Assembly: GCA_035606235.1 (NCBI GenBank)
Contig: DATNFU010000015.1
Coordinates: forward strand, 6,794-70,793
DNA length: 64,000 nt
Direction: 5' to 3'
Origin: 66-474 sp035606235
GTDB taxonomy: Bacteria; Pseudomonadota; Gammaproteobacteria; Xanthomonadales; Rhodanobacteraceae
This document shows, piece after piece, positions 43,698 through 53,140 of the stretch. The position numbers and the translations under genes are program-made. The notes below the pieces were generated by a model that worked only from the letters and a program-made list of their open reading frames with translations, had not been told where the DNA came from and did no database searches. Each line of letters begins with the position of its first letter. Positions within the stretch are counted from its first letter, which is position 1.

Positions 43698-45545
43698 TTA
43701 CGCCCGCTCCATCGCGAGCGCTGCATTGATCAGCCCAGTGTGAGTGAAAGCCTGCGGGAAATTCCCCAAGGCGGCGCCGTTCTCCGGGTTGAATTCTTCC
43801 GCGAACAGGCCAACCTCGTTGGCGAATGTGAGCGCATGTTCAAACAGCCGTTTTGCTTCGCCGAAATCGCGGCGGCTCGCCAAGTGATGAACTGCCCAGT
43901 ACGTGCATATCCCGAACACGCCTTCCTTGCCTGGGAGCGCGTCTCGCCCGCGCTCATAACGATAAAGAAGGCCGTTACAACCCAGCCGTTGCCAGATACG
44001 GTCATAAGTCGATCGGATGCGCGGCTCATGGGCATCCTTGAACCCGAAACAGGGCATCAGCAGCAGGCTGGCATCGACCGACTCGCCATTGAAGCTGAGC
44101 GTGTAGCTGTTGATGGCGGTGCTATAGCCGAACTTCTCGATGGCTTCGGAAAGTTCGCCTCGCTCCTTCTCGAACTTGCCGCGCAGTTTTTCCAGCCGCA
44201 ACACTTTCTTTTCGTCGAGCTTCAGCAGCCGATCAAGCGCGACCCAGCACATCAGCTTGGAAAACGTGTAGTGCCTCGGTGCGCCGCGGATTTCCCAGAT
44301 GCCGTGATCGGGCTCGCGCCACTGTTTGCAGACGACTTCGCCCAAACCCTTCAGCAACCGACACTCCACCGGCTCAAGGACGCCGCCCCCCTCCACGTAC
44401 GCGTGGGCCGCAAACACAACCTCGCCATATACATCGAGCTGTCGCTGTCGATAGGCTCCATTGCCAATCCGCACCGGCCGCGAGCCGCGATAGCCGGCGA
44501 AGTGTTTCAGCTCCTGCTCCCGGAGGCGGGTACGTCCGAAGATGTCGTACATGACCTGCAGCTCAGGCCAAGTGAGTCGGGTTGCATGCAAGAGCCAGCT
44601 CAGGAACTGTCGTGCTTCTGCTTGAAAGCCGAGGCCGACAAGCGCTTGCATGGTCCATCCGGAATCTCGCAGCCAACAATAGCGGTAGTCCCAATTGCGT
44701 CCAGCGCCGATCGTCTCAGGCAGCGAAGTTGTCGGCGCAGCGATGATGGCGCCCGAAAGCGAGAAGCTAAGAAGTTTGAGCGTCAAAGCGCTGCGCAGCA
44801 CGGCCGCCTTGTAGGGCCCCGCATAGGTGCAGCGTTTGGCCCAGGATTGCCACCACGCGAGAGTGCGGTCGAGGTGCTCTTGGGCAATCAGCTCGACTGG
44901 CAACAGTACGCCGACGTCGTCCTTCGCGTAGGACAAACTTAAACAAATGCGCTCGCCCGCGCGAACGCGAACGGACGCGTGCAGCGCATCTCCCGTTCGT
45001 CGCAGATCGACGCCGCTGCGCACGGCAAGTAGTTCGTTGGACCAGTTGAAGCACCAGCCCAACTGGCCGCGCCGCGTGAGGCGCGGTTTGGTGCGCCCGT
45101 AATTCGGCGCCGGGGCGATATGAATTTCCAGATCAAGCTCGCCCCGGATTCCATCTACGAGGCGCAACACCTCGCGCATCGGCTGCAGGGTGTCGATGCC
45201 CCCGCCGACCGGAAACAAATCCACGACTCGGACGGCACCTTGTGCCGTTTCGAAGGTTGTTTCAAGAACGGGCGTATCGGCGATGTAATGGCGTGAACTC
45301 TTGAAGTGTCCACGCGGCTTGATCCGGAACCTGCCACCTGCCCGCTCATCCAGGATTTCTCCAAACACCGACGGGCTGGAGAAATTCGGCAGGCAAAGCC
45401 AAGCGATCGATCCGTCGCGCGAGATCAGGGCGGCTGTCCGACAGTCACCGATTATCGCGTAGTCCTCGATCGGCAATTGAGAGGGCCGCGCCGAACGCAA
45501 ACCCTCGGAGTGGTTTGCAGAATCAAGGGCACTGGCTCCTTTCAT
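43698..45545 (-). CDS. Glycoside hydrolase family 15 (glucoamylase/trehalase-like)
   Basis: This 615-residue cytoplasmic enzyme has an N-terminal beta-sandwich (PIEDYAIIGDCRTAALISRDGSIAWLCLPNF) and an (alpha/alpha)6 barrel. The landmarks are NWDYRYCWLRDSGWT, LREQELKHFAGYRGSRPVRIGN with the likely acid Glu, DVYGEVV and late EEFNPENGAALGNFPQAFTHTGLINAA with the base Glu. Family members hydrolyse alpha-1,4/1,6-glucosides or, in some bacteria, trehalose. There is no signal peptide. ATG 45545 was chosen; ATG 45572 in frame is also possible. It is preceded on the same strand by the UDP-sugar dehydrogenase gene (41 bases), then followed by a membrane-protein gene. Confidence 0.88.
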   Translation of the reverse strand: MKGASALDSANHSEGLRSARPSQLPIEDYAIIGDCRTAALISRDGSIAWLCLPNFSSPSVFGEILDERAGGRFRIKPRGHFKSSRHYIADTPVLETTFETAQGAVRVVDLFPVGGGIDTLQPMREVLRLVDGIRGELDLEIHIAPAPNYGRTKPRLTRRGQLGWCFNWSNELLAVRSGVDLRRTGDALHASVRVRAGERICLSLSYAKDDVGVLLPVELIAQEHLDRTLAWWQSWAKRCTYAGPYKAAVLRSALTLKLLSFSLSGAIIAAPTTSLPETIGAGRNWDYRYCWLRDSGWTMQALVGLGFQAEARQFLSWLLHATRLTWPELQVMYDIFGRTRLREQELKHFAGYRGSRPVRIGNGAYRQRQLDVYGEVVFAAHAYVEGGGVLEPVECRLLKGLGEVVCKQWREPDHGIWEIRGAPRHYTFSKLMCWVALDRLLKLDEKKVLRLEKLRGKFEKERGELSEAIEKFGYSTAINSYTLSFNGESVDASLLLMPCFGFKDAHEPRIRSTYDRIWQRLGCNGLLYRYERGRDALPGKEGVFGICTYWAVHHLASRRDFGEAKRLFEHALTFANEVGLFAEEFNPENGAALGNFPQAFTHTGLINAALAMERA

Positions 45546-45586
45546 GCGCGCGTCCACTTGTACGCGCGGCATTGTGAAGCGTGCGA

Positions 45587-46888
45587 CTACAAACGCCCGT
45601 CCACCGCTTGCATCGGCAGCAACTGCTTGACATCGAACAGCACGCAGCCGGGCTTGCCCAGTGCGCGCAGGGCATCCGCGCCCATTTCCACGAATTGTTT
45701 GTGACCGACCGCAAGAATGATCGCGTCGTAGCTGTCGGGTTTCAGTTCGGTGACGAGATCCAGGCCGTATTCGCGCTTGGCTTCGGCCGCATCCACCCAT
45801 GGATCGTGCACGTCGACATGCGCGGAGTAACCGCGAAACTCCTCGATTACATCCACCACGCGGGTGTTGCGCAAGTCCGGGCAGTTCTCCTTGAACGCGA
45901 GCCCCAGGATAAGCACATGCGCGCCGGCCGCGTGCATGCGCCGCTGCGTCATCAACTTGATCACGCGCTGTGCGACGTGCTGGCCCATGCTGTCGTTGAT
46001 GCGGCGCCCGGACAGGATCACTTCCGGGTGATAGCCGATCTGTTGCGCTTTGTGCGTCAGGTAATACGGATCCACGCCGATGCAATGTCCGCCGACCAGG
46101 CCCGGCCGGAACGGCAGGAAATTCCATTTCGTGTTCGCCGCGGCCAGCACTTCGCCGGTATCGATGCCGAGCTTGTGGCAGATCAGTGCGAGCTCGTTGA
46201 CCAGCGCGATGTTGAGATCGCGCTGGGTGTTCTCGATCACCTTGGCCGCTTCGGCGACGCGGATGGAGGATGCGCGATGGGTACCCGCCGAGACAACCTT
46301 GCAATACAGCGCGTCCACGAACTCGGCGGCTTCCGGTGTCGAGCCGGAGACCACCTTCACGATTGATTCCAGCCGGTGCTGCTTGTCACCCGGATTGATG
46401 CGTTCGGGGCTGTAACCGGCGTGGAAGTCGCGATTGAATTTCAGCCCCGATTCGCGCTCGATGATGGGCACGCAGATTTCCTCGGTCGCACCGGGATACA
46501 CGGTGGATTCGTAGATCACCAGACCGCCGCGCTTGATCGCGCGGCCGACCATGCGGCTGGCCGATTCCAGCGGACGCAGGTCCGGCCGCTTGAACGAATC
46601 GATGGGCGTCGGCACGGTCACGATGAACACGTTGCAGCCGGCGAGGTCATCCGTGTTGTCGCTGCAGCGCAAATGCTGCGCGGCGCGCAACGCATCCGGC
46701 GGCACTTCCAGGGTGTGATCGCGGCCGGCTTTCAACTCGACGATGCGCTGCGTGTTGATGTCGAAGCCAAGCGTGGGCAGCACACGGCCGAAGCCGACCG
46801 CCAGCGGCAATCCCACGTAGCCGAGCCCGATCACGGCAAGCCGTGCATCCTTGAACGAGGGCAGCGGCGCGACAGCATGGTCTTCCAT
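45587..46888 (-). CDS. UDP-sugar dehydrogenase (TviB/WbpO-like, UDP-GalNAc/GlcNAc 6-dehydrogenase)
   Basis: This is a 433-residue NAD-dependent four-electron dehydrogenase. NAD-binding VIGLGYVGLPLAVGFG at 19-34, the catalytic Cys269 in GGHCIGVDPYY, the active-site Lys/Asn region EAAKVIENTQRDLNIALVNEL, and ILGLAFKENCPDLRNTRV are all in place. The TQRDLN and VGGHCIGVDPYYLT details favour the N-acetylhexosamine-uronate group (TviB/WbpO) rather than Ugd. It would make a UDP-HexNAcA for the EPS. GGAG is 9 bases before ATG 46888. It stands outside the main EPS operon, with 7 kb of other genes between. Confidence 0.9.
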   Translation of the reverse strand: MEDHAVAPLPSFKDARLAVIGLGYVGLPLAVGFGRVLPTLGFDINTQRIVELKAGRDHTLEVPPDALRAAQHLRCSDNTDDLAGCNVFIVTVPTPIDSFKRPDLRPLESASRMVGRAIKRGGLVIYESTVYPGATEEICVPIIERESGLKFNRDFHAGYSPERINPGDKQHRLESIVKVVSGSTPEAAEFVDALYCKVVSAGTHRASSIRVAEAAKVIENTQRDLNIALVNELALICHKLGIDTGEVLAAANTKWNFLPFRPGLVGGHCIGVDPYYLTHKAQQIGYHPEVILSGRRINDSMGQHVAQRVIKLMTQRRMHAAGAHVLILGLAFKENCPDLRNTRVVDVIEEFRGYSAHVDVHDPWVDAAEAKREYGLDLVTELKPDSYDAIILAVGHKQFVEMGADALRALGKPGCVLFDVKQLLPMQAVDGRL

Positions 46889-46922
46889 TTATCCACTCTC
46901 CTGTGCAGCGTGGAAACAATCA

Positions 46923-46974
46923 GCTCCGGATGCCGGCTTTCCCGGAGCCGCGAAAGCGCTTGCCATGCAAGCGC
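46923..46974 (-). terminator. Two hairpins downstream of the EamA gene
   Basis: GCGCTTGC (46956-46963) and GCAAGCGC (46967-46974) make a perfect 8-bp stem with a 3-base loop, followed on the minus strand by TTTCG. A second stem, GCTCCGG/CCGGAGC (46923-46929 with 42-48), lies next to it. They are in the 128-base gap after the EamA stop and before the dehydrogenase start; a weak terminator or leader structure is plausible. Confidence 0.4.
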
Positions 46975-47016
46975 CCCTGCCCTCGATTCGGTCGCGGGCA
47001 AATCCCGAGTAGAACA

Positions 47017-47901
47017 TTATGCCCGGCTGGGCCGTGTGAAATTCAAGCTGAGGAGGCTTACTCCGATCAACGCGATTCCGATCCATTCGGCTACATCGGG
47101 CTTTTCGCCGAGCAGCAGCCAAGCGAACAGCACGCCGGCGATCGGAACGAGCAGGCTGGTAAGGCCGGCCACCTGGGTGGACAGCCGCTGCACGATCAGC
47201 AGCCACAGCGCCCAGGCGATCCCTGACGACAGCAGCGCGTTGTAGGCCAACGCGCCGATGAACGGCAACGCCCAGTCGATGCGCCGCTCGGGCACGATCA
47301 GCGCGATCGCGCACAGTACCAGGGTGCCGAACAGCATCTGCCAGGCGGTCAGTTGCAGCGGCCCGACGTGCGTGCGCTGGAACACGCGCTTGGAGAGCAC
47401 CGTGCCGATCGCCCAGCTCAAACCGCCGGCCAGTGCCAGCGCGGTGCTGCGCAAGCTGCCGAGTCTGTGCCACGGTTCGATCACGAAGATCAATCCGGCG
47501 GCGGCCAGCGCGATGCACGCCCACTGCCGCGCGCGCGGGCGTTCGTACAACCACCACCACGCCAGCGGGACCATCCAGAACGGCATGGTGTAGGCCAGCA
47601 GCGCGGTCTTGCCGGCGCCACCGCCGACCAGCGCCCATTGCACGAACATCTGGAAGCCGGCGGTTTGTGCCAGCCCGATCAGCACGGTCGGCAGCAGCGG
47701 CGGCAGTGCGAAGGATTCCCGCCGCAATCCCAGCAGCGCGAACAACACGGCGGTGCCGAACAGGTAACGCAACGCGCAGAAGGTGAACGGGCCGCAGAAA
47801 TTCAGCGCCCACTTCATCACCGTCCAGTTCAATGACCAGACCACGCTCAGCACGGCCAGCGCAATCCAGGCGGCGCGCTCGGGGGCGTGACTTTTCGACA
47901 T
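47017..47901 (-). CDS. EamA/DMT-family transporter
   Basis: This is a 294-residue inner-membrane protein with ten predicted helices arranged as two EamA repeats, starting with WIALAVLSVVWSLNWTVMKWALNF and the second repeat near STALALAGGLSWAIGTVLSKRV. YLFGTAVLFALLGLRRES and WALWLLIVQRLSTQVAGLTSLLVPI are typical of drug/metabolite transporters (YdcZ/RhtA-like). The substrate is unknown; many members export amino acids or metabolites. It is a single gene divergent from the propeller-protein gene. Confidence 0.9.
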   Translation of the reverse strand: MSKSHAPERAAWIALAVLSVVWSLNWTVMKWALNFCGPFTFCALRYLFGTAVLFALLGLRRESFALPPLLPTVLIGLAQTAGFQMFVQWALVGGGAGKTALLAYTMPFWMVPLAWWWLYERPRARQWACIALAAAGLIFVIEPWHRLGSLRSTALALAGGLSWAIGTVLSKRVFQRTHVGPLQLTAWQMLFGTLVLCAIALIVPERRIDWALPFIGALAYNALLSSGIAWALWLLIVQRLSTQVAGLTSLLVPIAGVLFAWLLLGEKPDVAEWIGIALIGVSLLSLNFTRPSRA

Positions 47902-47980
47902 GGCGCGAAGGCGAATGCGAAGACAGGCGTAGGATAGTGCGTTGCGGTTGCGTTCCCATCATCAACACGAGGAGCTCGCG

Positions 47981-49036
47981 ATGAAACGGCATCTTGCGGC
48001 TTGCCTGCTGGGCACGTTGTCCCTGGGCGCGATGGCGGCACCCGCATCGCCAAACACGACGAATCCCGACTGGCACGTGGTGCAGCGCTTTCAACTTGGC
48101 GGCGACGGCGGCTGGGATTACCTTGCCTACGATCCGGGTGCGAAGCGGCTCTACATCAGTCGCGCCGATCGCGTGCTGGTGCTGGATGCAACCAGCGGCA
48201 AGCGGTTGGGCGAGATTGACGGCCTTTCAGGCGTGCACGGCATTGCGATGGCCGACGACCTCGGCCGCGGCTACATCAGCAACGGGCGCGCCGACACGGT
48301 GACGGTGTTCGACCCGGGCACCCTGAAAACCACGCAGACCATCGCGGTGAGCGGACACAATCCGGACGCGATCCTGTATGACCCGTTTTCCAAACGCGTG
48401 CTCACCTTCAACGGGCGCAGCGACGATGCCAGCGTGATCGATGCCACGAACGGCAAGTTGCTCGGCACCATCAAGTTGCCCGGCAAGCCGGAATTCGCGG
48501 TCAGCGATGGCAAAGGTCATGTCTACGACAACATAGAAGACAAGAGCGAGCTGGTGGAGATCGATCCCAAGGCGATGCAGATCACGCACACCTGGGCACT
48601 GAAGGATTGCGAGGATCCTTCGGGCCTGGCGATGGATATCGCGCATCGACGGCTGTTCTCGGTGTGCCAGAACAAGACGATGGCGGTGACCGACGCGGAT
48701 TCCGGCAAGCTTGTCGCCAGTGTGCCGATCGGTGACGGCCCGGATGCCGCCGCGTTCGATCCGCAGCGGCAACTCGCTTTCAGTTCCAATGGCGAAAGCG
48801 GCACGCTGACGGTGGTGCACGAAGACGATGCGGATCACTATCGCGTGCTCGCCAACGTGGCCACCCAAAAAAGCGCGCGCACCATGGCGCTGCAGCCGGG
48901 TGGCGATGTGTATCTGTCCGCCGCGCAATTCGGCCCGCGTCCGGCGCCCAGTTCGGACAATCCGCATGCGCGACCGCCGGTGTTGCCCGGGAGTTTCACG
49001 ATTCTCGCGGTTGGTGAGTGGCCCATGCGTTTTTGA
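47981..49036 (+). CDS. Periplasmic YncE-like beta-propeller protein
   Basis: This is a 351-residue exported protein with a signal peptide (MKRHLAACLLGTLSLGAMA) and then about seven blades of the YncE/YVTN type: LYISRADRVLVLDATSGKRLGEI, GYISNGRADTVTVFDPGTLKTTQTI, LFSVCQNKTMAVTDADSGKLVASV. Some relatives bind metals, DNA or peptides; here the role is unknown. GAGGAG lies 6 bases before ATG 47981. It is 50 bases upstream of the DUF72 gene and divergent from the EamA gene. There is no catalytic motif. Confidence 0.85.
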   Translation: MKRHLAACLLGTLSLGAMAAPASPNTTNPDWHVVQRFQLGGDGGWDYLAYDPGAKRLYISRADRVLVLDATSGKRLGEIDGLSGVHGIAMADDLGRGYISNGRADTVTVFDPGTLKTTQTIAVSGHNPDAILYDPFSKRVLTFNGRSDDASVIDATNGKLLGTIKLPGKPEFAVSDGKGHVYDNIEDKSELVEIDPKAMQITHTWALKDCEDPSGLAMDIAHRRLFSVCQNKTMAVTDADSGKLVASVPIGDGPDAAAFDPQRQLAFSSNGESGTLTVVHEDDADHYRVLANVATQKSARTMALQPGGDVYLSAAQFGPRPAPSSDNPHARPPVLPGSFTILAVGEWPMRF

Positions 49037-49086
49037 TGAGCACGGCCATGGATGGCCGCTTTCGCGCGCAGGGATAGCGCATTGAC

Positions 49087-50058
49087 ATGAAAATCCGCAT
49101 CGGCATTTCCGGCTGGCGTTATCCACCCTGGCGCGGCGTGTTCTATCCGAAGGATCTGGTGCAGCGTGATGAATTGCATTACGCATCGCGCTGCTTCCCC
49201 ACGATCGAATTGAACGGCTCGTTCTATTCGCTGCAGACCCCGAAAAGCTATGCGCGCTGGTACGCAGCCACGCCGCGCGGCTTCGTGTTCGCGGTGAAGG
49301 GTCCGCGCTTCATCACCCACGTGCGCCGGTTGCGCGAGGTCAAAGCGCCACTGGCCAACTTTTTTGCTTCCGGCGTGTTGGCGCTGCGCGAGAAGCTCGG
49401 CCCGATCCTGTGGCAGTTTCCACCCAACTTTCATTACCGCCATGATGTGTTCGCTCGCTTTTTCGAGCGTCTGCCGCGCGATACCGAAGCGGCATTGACG
49501 CTCGCGCGTGGACGCACAATGAATGCCATCCGCGGCCAAGAGCTTCGTAGCCGCGCGCGGTTGGCGGTCGATCCCAAGCGGCGGCTGCGACATGCGATCG
49601 AGATCCGCCATCCGAGTTTTCTCAACGAGGAGTTCGTCGCGCTGTTGCGCGAACACGGTATTGCGCTGGTGGTGGCCGACACCGCCGGCAAGTGGCCCTA
49701 CGTGGAAGATGTCACCGCCGATTTCATCTACATGCGTCTGCACGGTGACGTGCAGTTGTACGTCAGCGGCTACACCGATGCCGCGCTGGAGCGCTGGGCT
49801 TCGCGCATTCGTGCCTGGAGCACGGGTTTGCAGCCGCGCGACGCAGTGGTGATTTCGACCAAGCAGCCCAGGTCGCGCAAGTCGCGCGATGTGTATTGCT
49901 ACTTCGACAACGACGCAAAGGTGCGCGCTCCCTTTGACGCTTTCCGGTTGTCGGAGCTACTGGACCTGCATTCGCGCTCGCGGCTACCGCGCTCGACGAC
50001 GATGAAGGTCAAGGCTTCGTCCGACGCGGCGAGGTTGGCAGGCAAGCTGGCGCGCTGA
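49087..50058 (+). CDS. DUF72 family protein (YecE-like TIM barrel)
   Basis: This is a 323-residue cytoplasmic protein. It has the signature start IRIGISGWRYPPWRGVFYP, then IELNGSFYSLQTPKSYARWYAATPRGFVFAVKGPRFITHVRRL, GPILWQFPPNF, and late DVYCYFDNDAKVRAPFDA. The fold resembles xylose isomerase-like barrels. No biochemical activity is established for this family that I can name safely. The C-terminal about 40 residues are Ser/Lys/Arg rich and go beyond the core. It follows the propeller gene after 50 bases and may be co-transcribed with it. Confidence 0.88.
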   Translation: MKIRIGISGWRYPPWRGVFYPKDLVQRDELHYASRCFPTIELNGSFYSLQTPKSYARWYAATPRGFVFAVKGPRFITHVRRLREVKAPLANFFASGVLALREKLGPILWQFPPNFHYRHDVFARFFERLPRDTEAALTLARGRTMNAIRGQELRSRARLAVDPKRRLRHAIEIRHPSFLNEEFVALLREHGIALVVADTAGKWPYVEDVTADFIYMRLHGDVQLYVSGYTDAALERWASRIRAWSTGLQPRDAVVISTKQPRSRKSRDVYCYFDNDAKVRAPFDAFRLSELLDLHSRSRLPRSTTMKVKASSDAARLAGKLAR

Positions 50059-50173
50059 GCCGGTGTCTCGATTGGCATCGGTTGCGCCAGCGGAGGCAGA
50101 AGCCGAGGCAGGGTTGTCCGCCGGGAGCGCTGGATGCGCGAGCTTGGCGTACCTGCTCAGGATGGAACCGCCA

Positions 50174-51052
50174 TTATCTGCGTGAACCGCGCAATTGCTC
50201 GATCGCGAATGTCGCAATTTCTTCGCCGCCGGTGCGCCGCGGTTGACCTTGCGGCGGCCCCCACGCGTGCATTTCGATCACTTCCCAGGTTGCCGGAATG
50301 AAGCCGTCCACCCGCATCGTTTCGTAGGCGTCGAACATGCGCGCGAACCGGGCCTTGCCGGTGAGGCCGCGCTCGCGATTGGCATCGGCATTGGTCGCGC
50401 CCAGTCCCTTCAATTCACGCAGCAGATCGCGCGGCGACTGATAACGCGACATCAGGTGGTCGGCGTCCAGCACCGGATCACGCAGCCCGGCCGCCAGTGC
50501 GGCATCGCCGAGGTCGTGCATATCCAGAAAGCGGCTGACATGCGGATGGGCATCGTCGGCAATCGCCCACGCCTGCCGCAATTCGCGCAAGGTGTCCGGG
50601 CCAAGGCTCGATATCGCCATGAAGCCGCCCGGCTTCAGCACCCGCGCGAATTCCGTGAACAGCTCCCGCGGCGTCTCGCACCACTGGATGCAGAGGCTGG
50701 AATGCAGCACATCCACGCTGTGATCTGCCAGCGGCAAGTGCAATCCGTCTCCGCACACGCGCGCGAACGGCCGCACCCAGCCGGCGTGGTGACGCGCCGC
50801 CCGCAGCATCGGCAACGCGAGGTCAAGCGCGATCACCTGTGCGGTGCGCCAGCGTCGCTTCAGCAGCGCCGCGCCGCGGCCGGTGCCGCAACCCAGATCC
50901 AGAATGCATGCCGGCGCACCCTGGTAATAATCCAGCCGCTCGATCAGGCGCGACTGCACCCGCCGTTGCAATCCGTCGTTGTGCTCATAGCTGGCGGCCG
51001 CGCGCGAAAAGGCGCGCCGTACCTGCGCATGATCGAACCGATAAGAGTTCAC
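50174..51052 (-). CDS. bioC: Malonyl-ACP O-methyltransferase
   Basis: This 292-residue SAM-dependent methyltransferase masks malonyl-ACP as its methyl ester, starting pimelate synthesis for biotin. It has the SAM-binding ILDLGCGTGRGAALL, the post-I acid ALDLALPML and FDHAQVRRAFSRAAASYEH, the typical BioC N-terminus. GTG 51052 was chosen because homologues begin just before the RRAF segment and the frame upstream runs into bioH; the ribosome site is weak. It is the last gene of the minus-strand run bioB-bioF-bioH-bioC; 10 bases separate it from bioH. Confidence 0.9.
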   Translation of the reverse strand: MNSYRFDHAQVRRAFSRAAASYEHNDGLQRRVQSRLIERLDYYQGAPACILDLGCGTGRGAALLKRRWRTAQVIALDLALPMLRAARHHAGWVRPFARVCGDGLHLPLADHSVDVLHSSLCIQWCETPRELFTEFARVLKPGGFMAISSLGPDTLRELRQAWAIADDAHPHVSRFLDMHDLGDAALAAGLRDPVLDADHLMSRYQSPRDLLRELKGLGATNADANRERGLTGKARFARMFDAYETMRVDGFIPATWEVIEMHAWGPPQGQPRRTGGEEIATFAIEQLRGSRR

Positions 51053-51062
51053 CGGGGCACGC

Positions 51063-51848
51063 TCACGAATGCAGATCCGCGTGCTCGCGTTCGAGCAAAG
51101 GCTGCAATGCCGCAAGCACCGCCTCCGCATGGCCGATGAAAGGCGCGTGCCCGCCACCCTCGATCAGCGCGAACGCGCCGCCGCCCTGTTGTGCACTCCA
51201 TTGCATCGCCTGCCAGGGCACCAGCCGATCACGGCGACCAGCGACCCACACGCTCGGCTGCGCAAGTTCGCGCAGTCGTGCGCGCAGGTCGGTGTGTTCC
51301 AGCATTGCCAGACCCTCGCACAACGCGCGTACCTCGGGCGCCTCGTCAAAAGCATGGCGGCGCAGGCGGCGCAGGTCCTCCCGCGCGCAGTCGCTGCCCA
51401 ATGCTTCCAGCGCAAGAAAGCGCTCCAGGGTTCCGCGATGATCTTCGCGCAGATCGGAGGCGAACTGCTGCAGGATTTCCGGCGAGATCGCGTGCGGCCA
51501 ATCCGCTCCGCGCACGAATCGCGGCGAGGAATCCACCATCGCAAGCGCGTGCACCTGCCGTGGAAAATCCAGCGCTGCCTGCAACGCGATCAGTCCGCCC
51601 AAGGACCAGCCGAGCCAGATGGCTGACGGTGTGGCCTGCGCGATCGCGCGTGCGCAATCGGTGATTTTCAGCGGGATCGCACTCGCGCGCGAGCGCCCGT
51701 GTCCCGGCAGATCCACCAGATGCAGCGTGCAGCGATCTTCCAGCCGCTCGGTCAGTGGCGCGAACACCGCGCCGGACATCGCCCAACCGTGCAACAACAC
51801 GATGGAGGTCTCGCCGCGGCCGCGCGTTTCGATGAAAAGTTCAGACAT
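51063..51848 (-). CDS. bioH: Pimeloyl-ACP methyl ester esterase
   Basis: This is a 261-residue alpha/beta hydrolase that removes the methyl group added by BioC to free pimeloyl-ACP. HGWAMSGAVF gives the oxyanion region, GWSLGG carries the nucleophile Ser, GRRDRLVP the Asp and EGGGHAPF the His. Its length and its place between bioF and bioC support the name over a generic hydrolase. It is separated from bioF by 9 bases. No unusual features. Confidence 0.9.
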   Translation of the reverse strand: MSELFIETRGRGETSIVLLHGWAMSGAVFAPLTERLEDRCTLHLVDLPGHGRSRASAIPLKITDCARAIAQATPSAIWLGWSLGGLIALQAALDFPRQVHALAMVDSSPRFVRGADWPHAISPEILQQFASDLREDHRGTLERFLALEALGSDCAREDLRRLRRHAFDEAPEVRALCEGLAMLEHTDLRARLRELAQPSVWVAGRRDRLVPWQAMQWSAQQGGGAFALIEGGGHAPFIGHAEAVLAALQPLLEREHADLHS

Positions 51849-51857
51849 GACCGCGCA

Positions 51858-53066
51858 TCATAGCGGCGGCGATGCTTTCGCCGCTCTTTCACGCGCGCGG
51901 GGCGCAGCGGTGTGCAACGCATCGAGCAGCCGATCCACGTCGGCATCCTGGTGTACCGCGGACAACGTTATGCGCAGGCGTGCGCTGCCCGCCGGCACCG
52001 AAGGCGGACGGATCGCGCCGACCAGCACGCCCGCCTTTTCGAGTTCCGCCGCCGCATACATTGTGGTTTGAGCGTCGCCCAGCAGGATCGGCTGGATCGG
52101 CGTGCGCGAATCAGTCAGTGGCAGGCCGAGCTGTTGGGCGCCGGTGCGAAAACGGGTGATCAATTCGCTCAACTTTTCGCGCCGCTCGGTCGCCGCGCGC
52201 GCGATGCGCACCGCCGCGTGCGCCGCGGCAGCCAGCGCCGGCGGCATCGCGGTGGTGTAGACGTAGGACCGCGCAAATTGGGTCAGGCCTTCGATGAGCG
52301 CGCTGCTGCCGGCGACGAACGCACCCGCGGCGCCCAGTGCCTTGCCAAGCGTCGCCATCAAGACCGGAACCTGTTCTTGCGGCAACCCCGCTTCCGCGGC
52401 ACTGCCCGCGCCCTCGCTGCCGAGCACGCCCAATCCGTGCGCATCATCGATCATCAATGTCGCCCGCTCGCGCGCGCATAACGACGCGAGTTCGCGCAAT
52501 GGCGCGATGTCGCCGTCCATGCTGAACACGCCATCGCTCGCAAGCAGCGCAGGCATGTCTCGCGCACTCGCCAGTTGCCTCGCCGCGCCTTGCGCATCGG
52601 CGTGGGGATAACGCTTGAGCGCGCAGCCGGCGAGCTTTGCCGCGTCCAGCAGGCTGGCGTGATTCAACCTGTCCTGCACGCACAAGCCGTCGCGCGGCAG
52701 CAAGGTCTGCAGTGCACCGAGATTGGCGGCCCAGCCCGAGGAGAACAGCAACGCGCGCTCGCGTCGTGTCCAGTCGGCCAGTTCCTCTTCCAATGCAGCG
52801 TGTTCGCGATGATGGCCGCAGATCAGATGCGAGGCGGCCGCACCCACGCCGCCTTCGTTCGCCGCATCACGCAGCGCGGCGATCACTTCCGGATGCCTGG
52901 CGAGTCCCAGGTAATCGTTGCTGCTGAAATTCAGCAGTTCGCGGCCATTGACCACCAAGCGCGTGCCATGTGCATGCTCGACCGCGCGCAGGCGGCGGAG
53001 CAGGCCGGCGTGCTCGCGTTCGGCAACACGCGCGGCGAGAAGTTGCAGGAGATCGGGGCGGCTCAT
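51858..53066 (-). CDS. bioF: 8-amino-7-oxononanoate synthase
   Basis: This 402-residue PLP enzyme condenses pimeloyl-ACP with alanine in the biotin pathway. LLNFSSNDYLGLARHPEV, HAS (LNHASLLD), DDAHGLGVLG and the Schiff-base Lys in TLGKALGAAGAF are the family marks. ATG 53066 starts at MSRPDLL; a longer frame reaches 53129, but that stretch is the REP pair between bioB and bioF, so translation from there is unlikely. The ribosome site is weak, so expression may depend on readthrough from bioB. Confidence 0.92.
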   Translation of the reverse strand: MSRPDLLQLLAARVAEREHAGLLRRLRAVEHAHGTRLVVNGRELLNFSSNDYLGLARHPEVIAALRDAANEGGVGAAASHLICGHHREHAALEEELADWTRRERALLFSSGWAANLGALQTLLPRDGLCVQDRLNHASLLDAAKLAGCALKRYPHADAQGAARQLASARDMPALLASDGVFSMDGDIAPLRELASLCARERATLMIDDAHGLGVLGSEGAGSAAEAGLPQEQVPVLMATLGKALGAAGAFVAGSSALIEGLTQFARSYVYTTAMPPALAAAAHAAVRIARAATERREKLSELITRFRTGAQQLGLPLTDSRTPIQPILLGDAQTTMYAAAELEKAGVLVGAIRPPSVPAGSARLRITLSAVHQDADVDRLLDALHTAAPRARERAAKASPPL

Positions 53067-53072
53067 GGCTCG

Positions 53073-53140
53073 TGTAGGAGCGCGCCTGCGCGCGACCACG
53101 GAGCTCCTGGCCGTGGATCGCGCCTGCACAGGCTCCTATT
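53073..53140. repeat. Inverted REP pair filling the bioB-bioF gap
   Basis: TGTAGGAGCGCGCCTGCGCGCGAC at 53073-53096 faces the element AATAGGAGCCTGTGCAGGCGCGATCC, which lies on the complement at 53115-53140. Each has its own internal palindrome (GCGCGCCTGCGCGC, CCTGTGCAGG) and together they form a BIME-like pair covering the whole gap. The TAG of bioB lies inside the second element. Confidence 0.8.
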
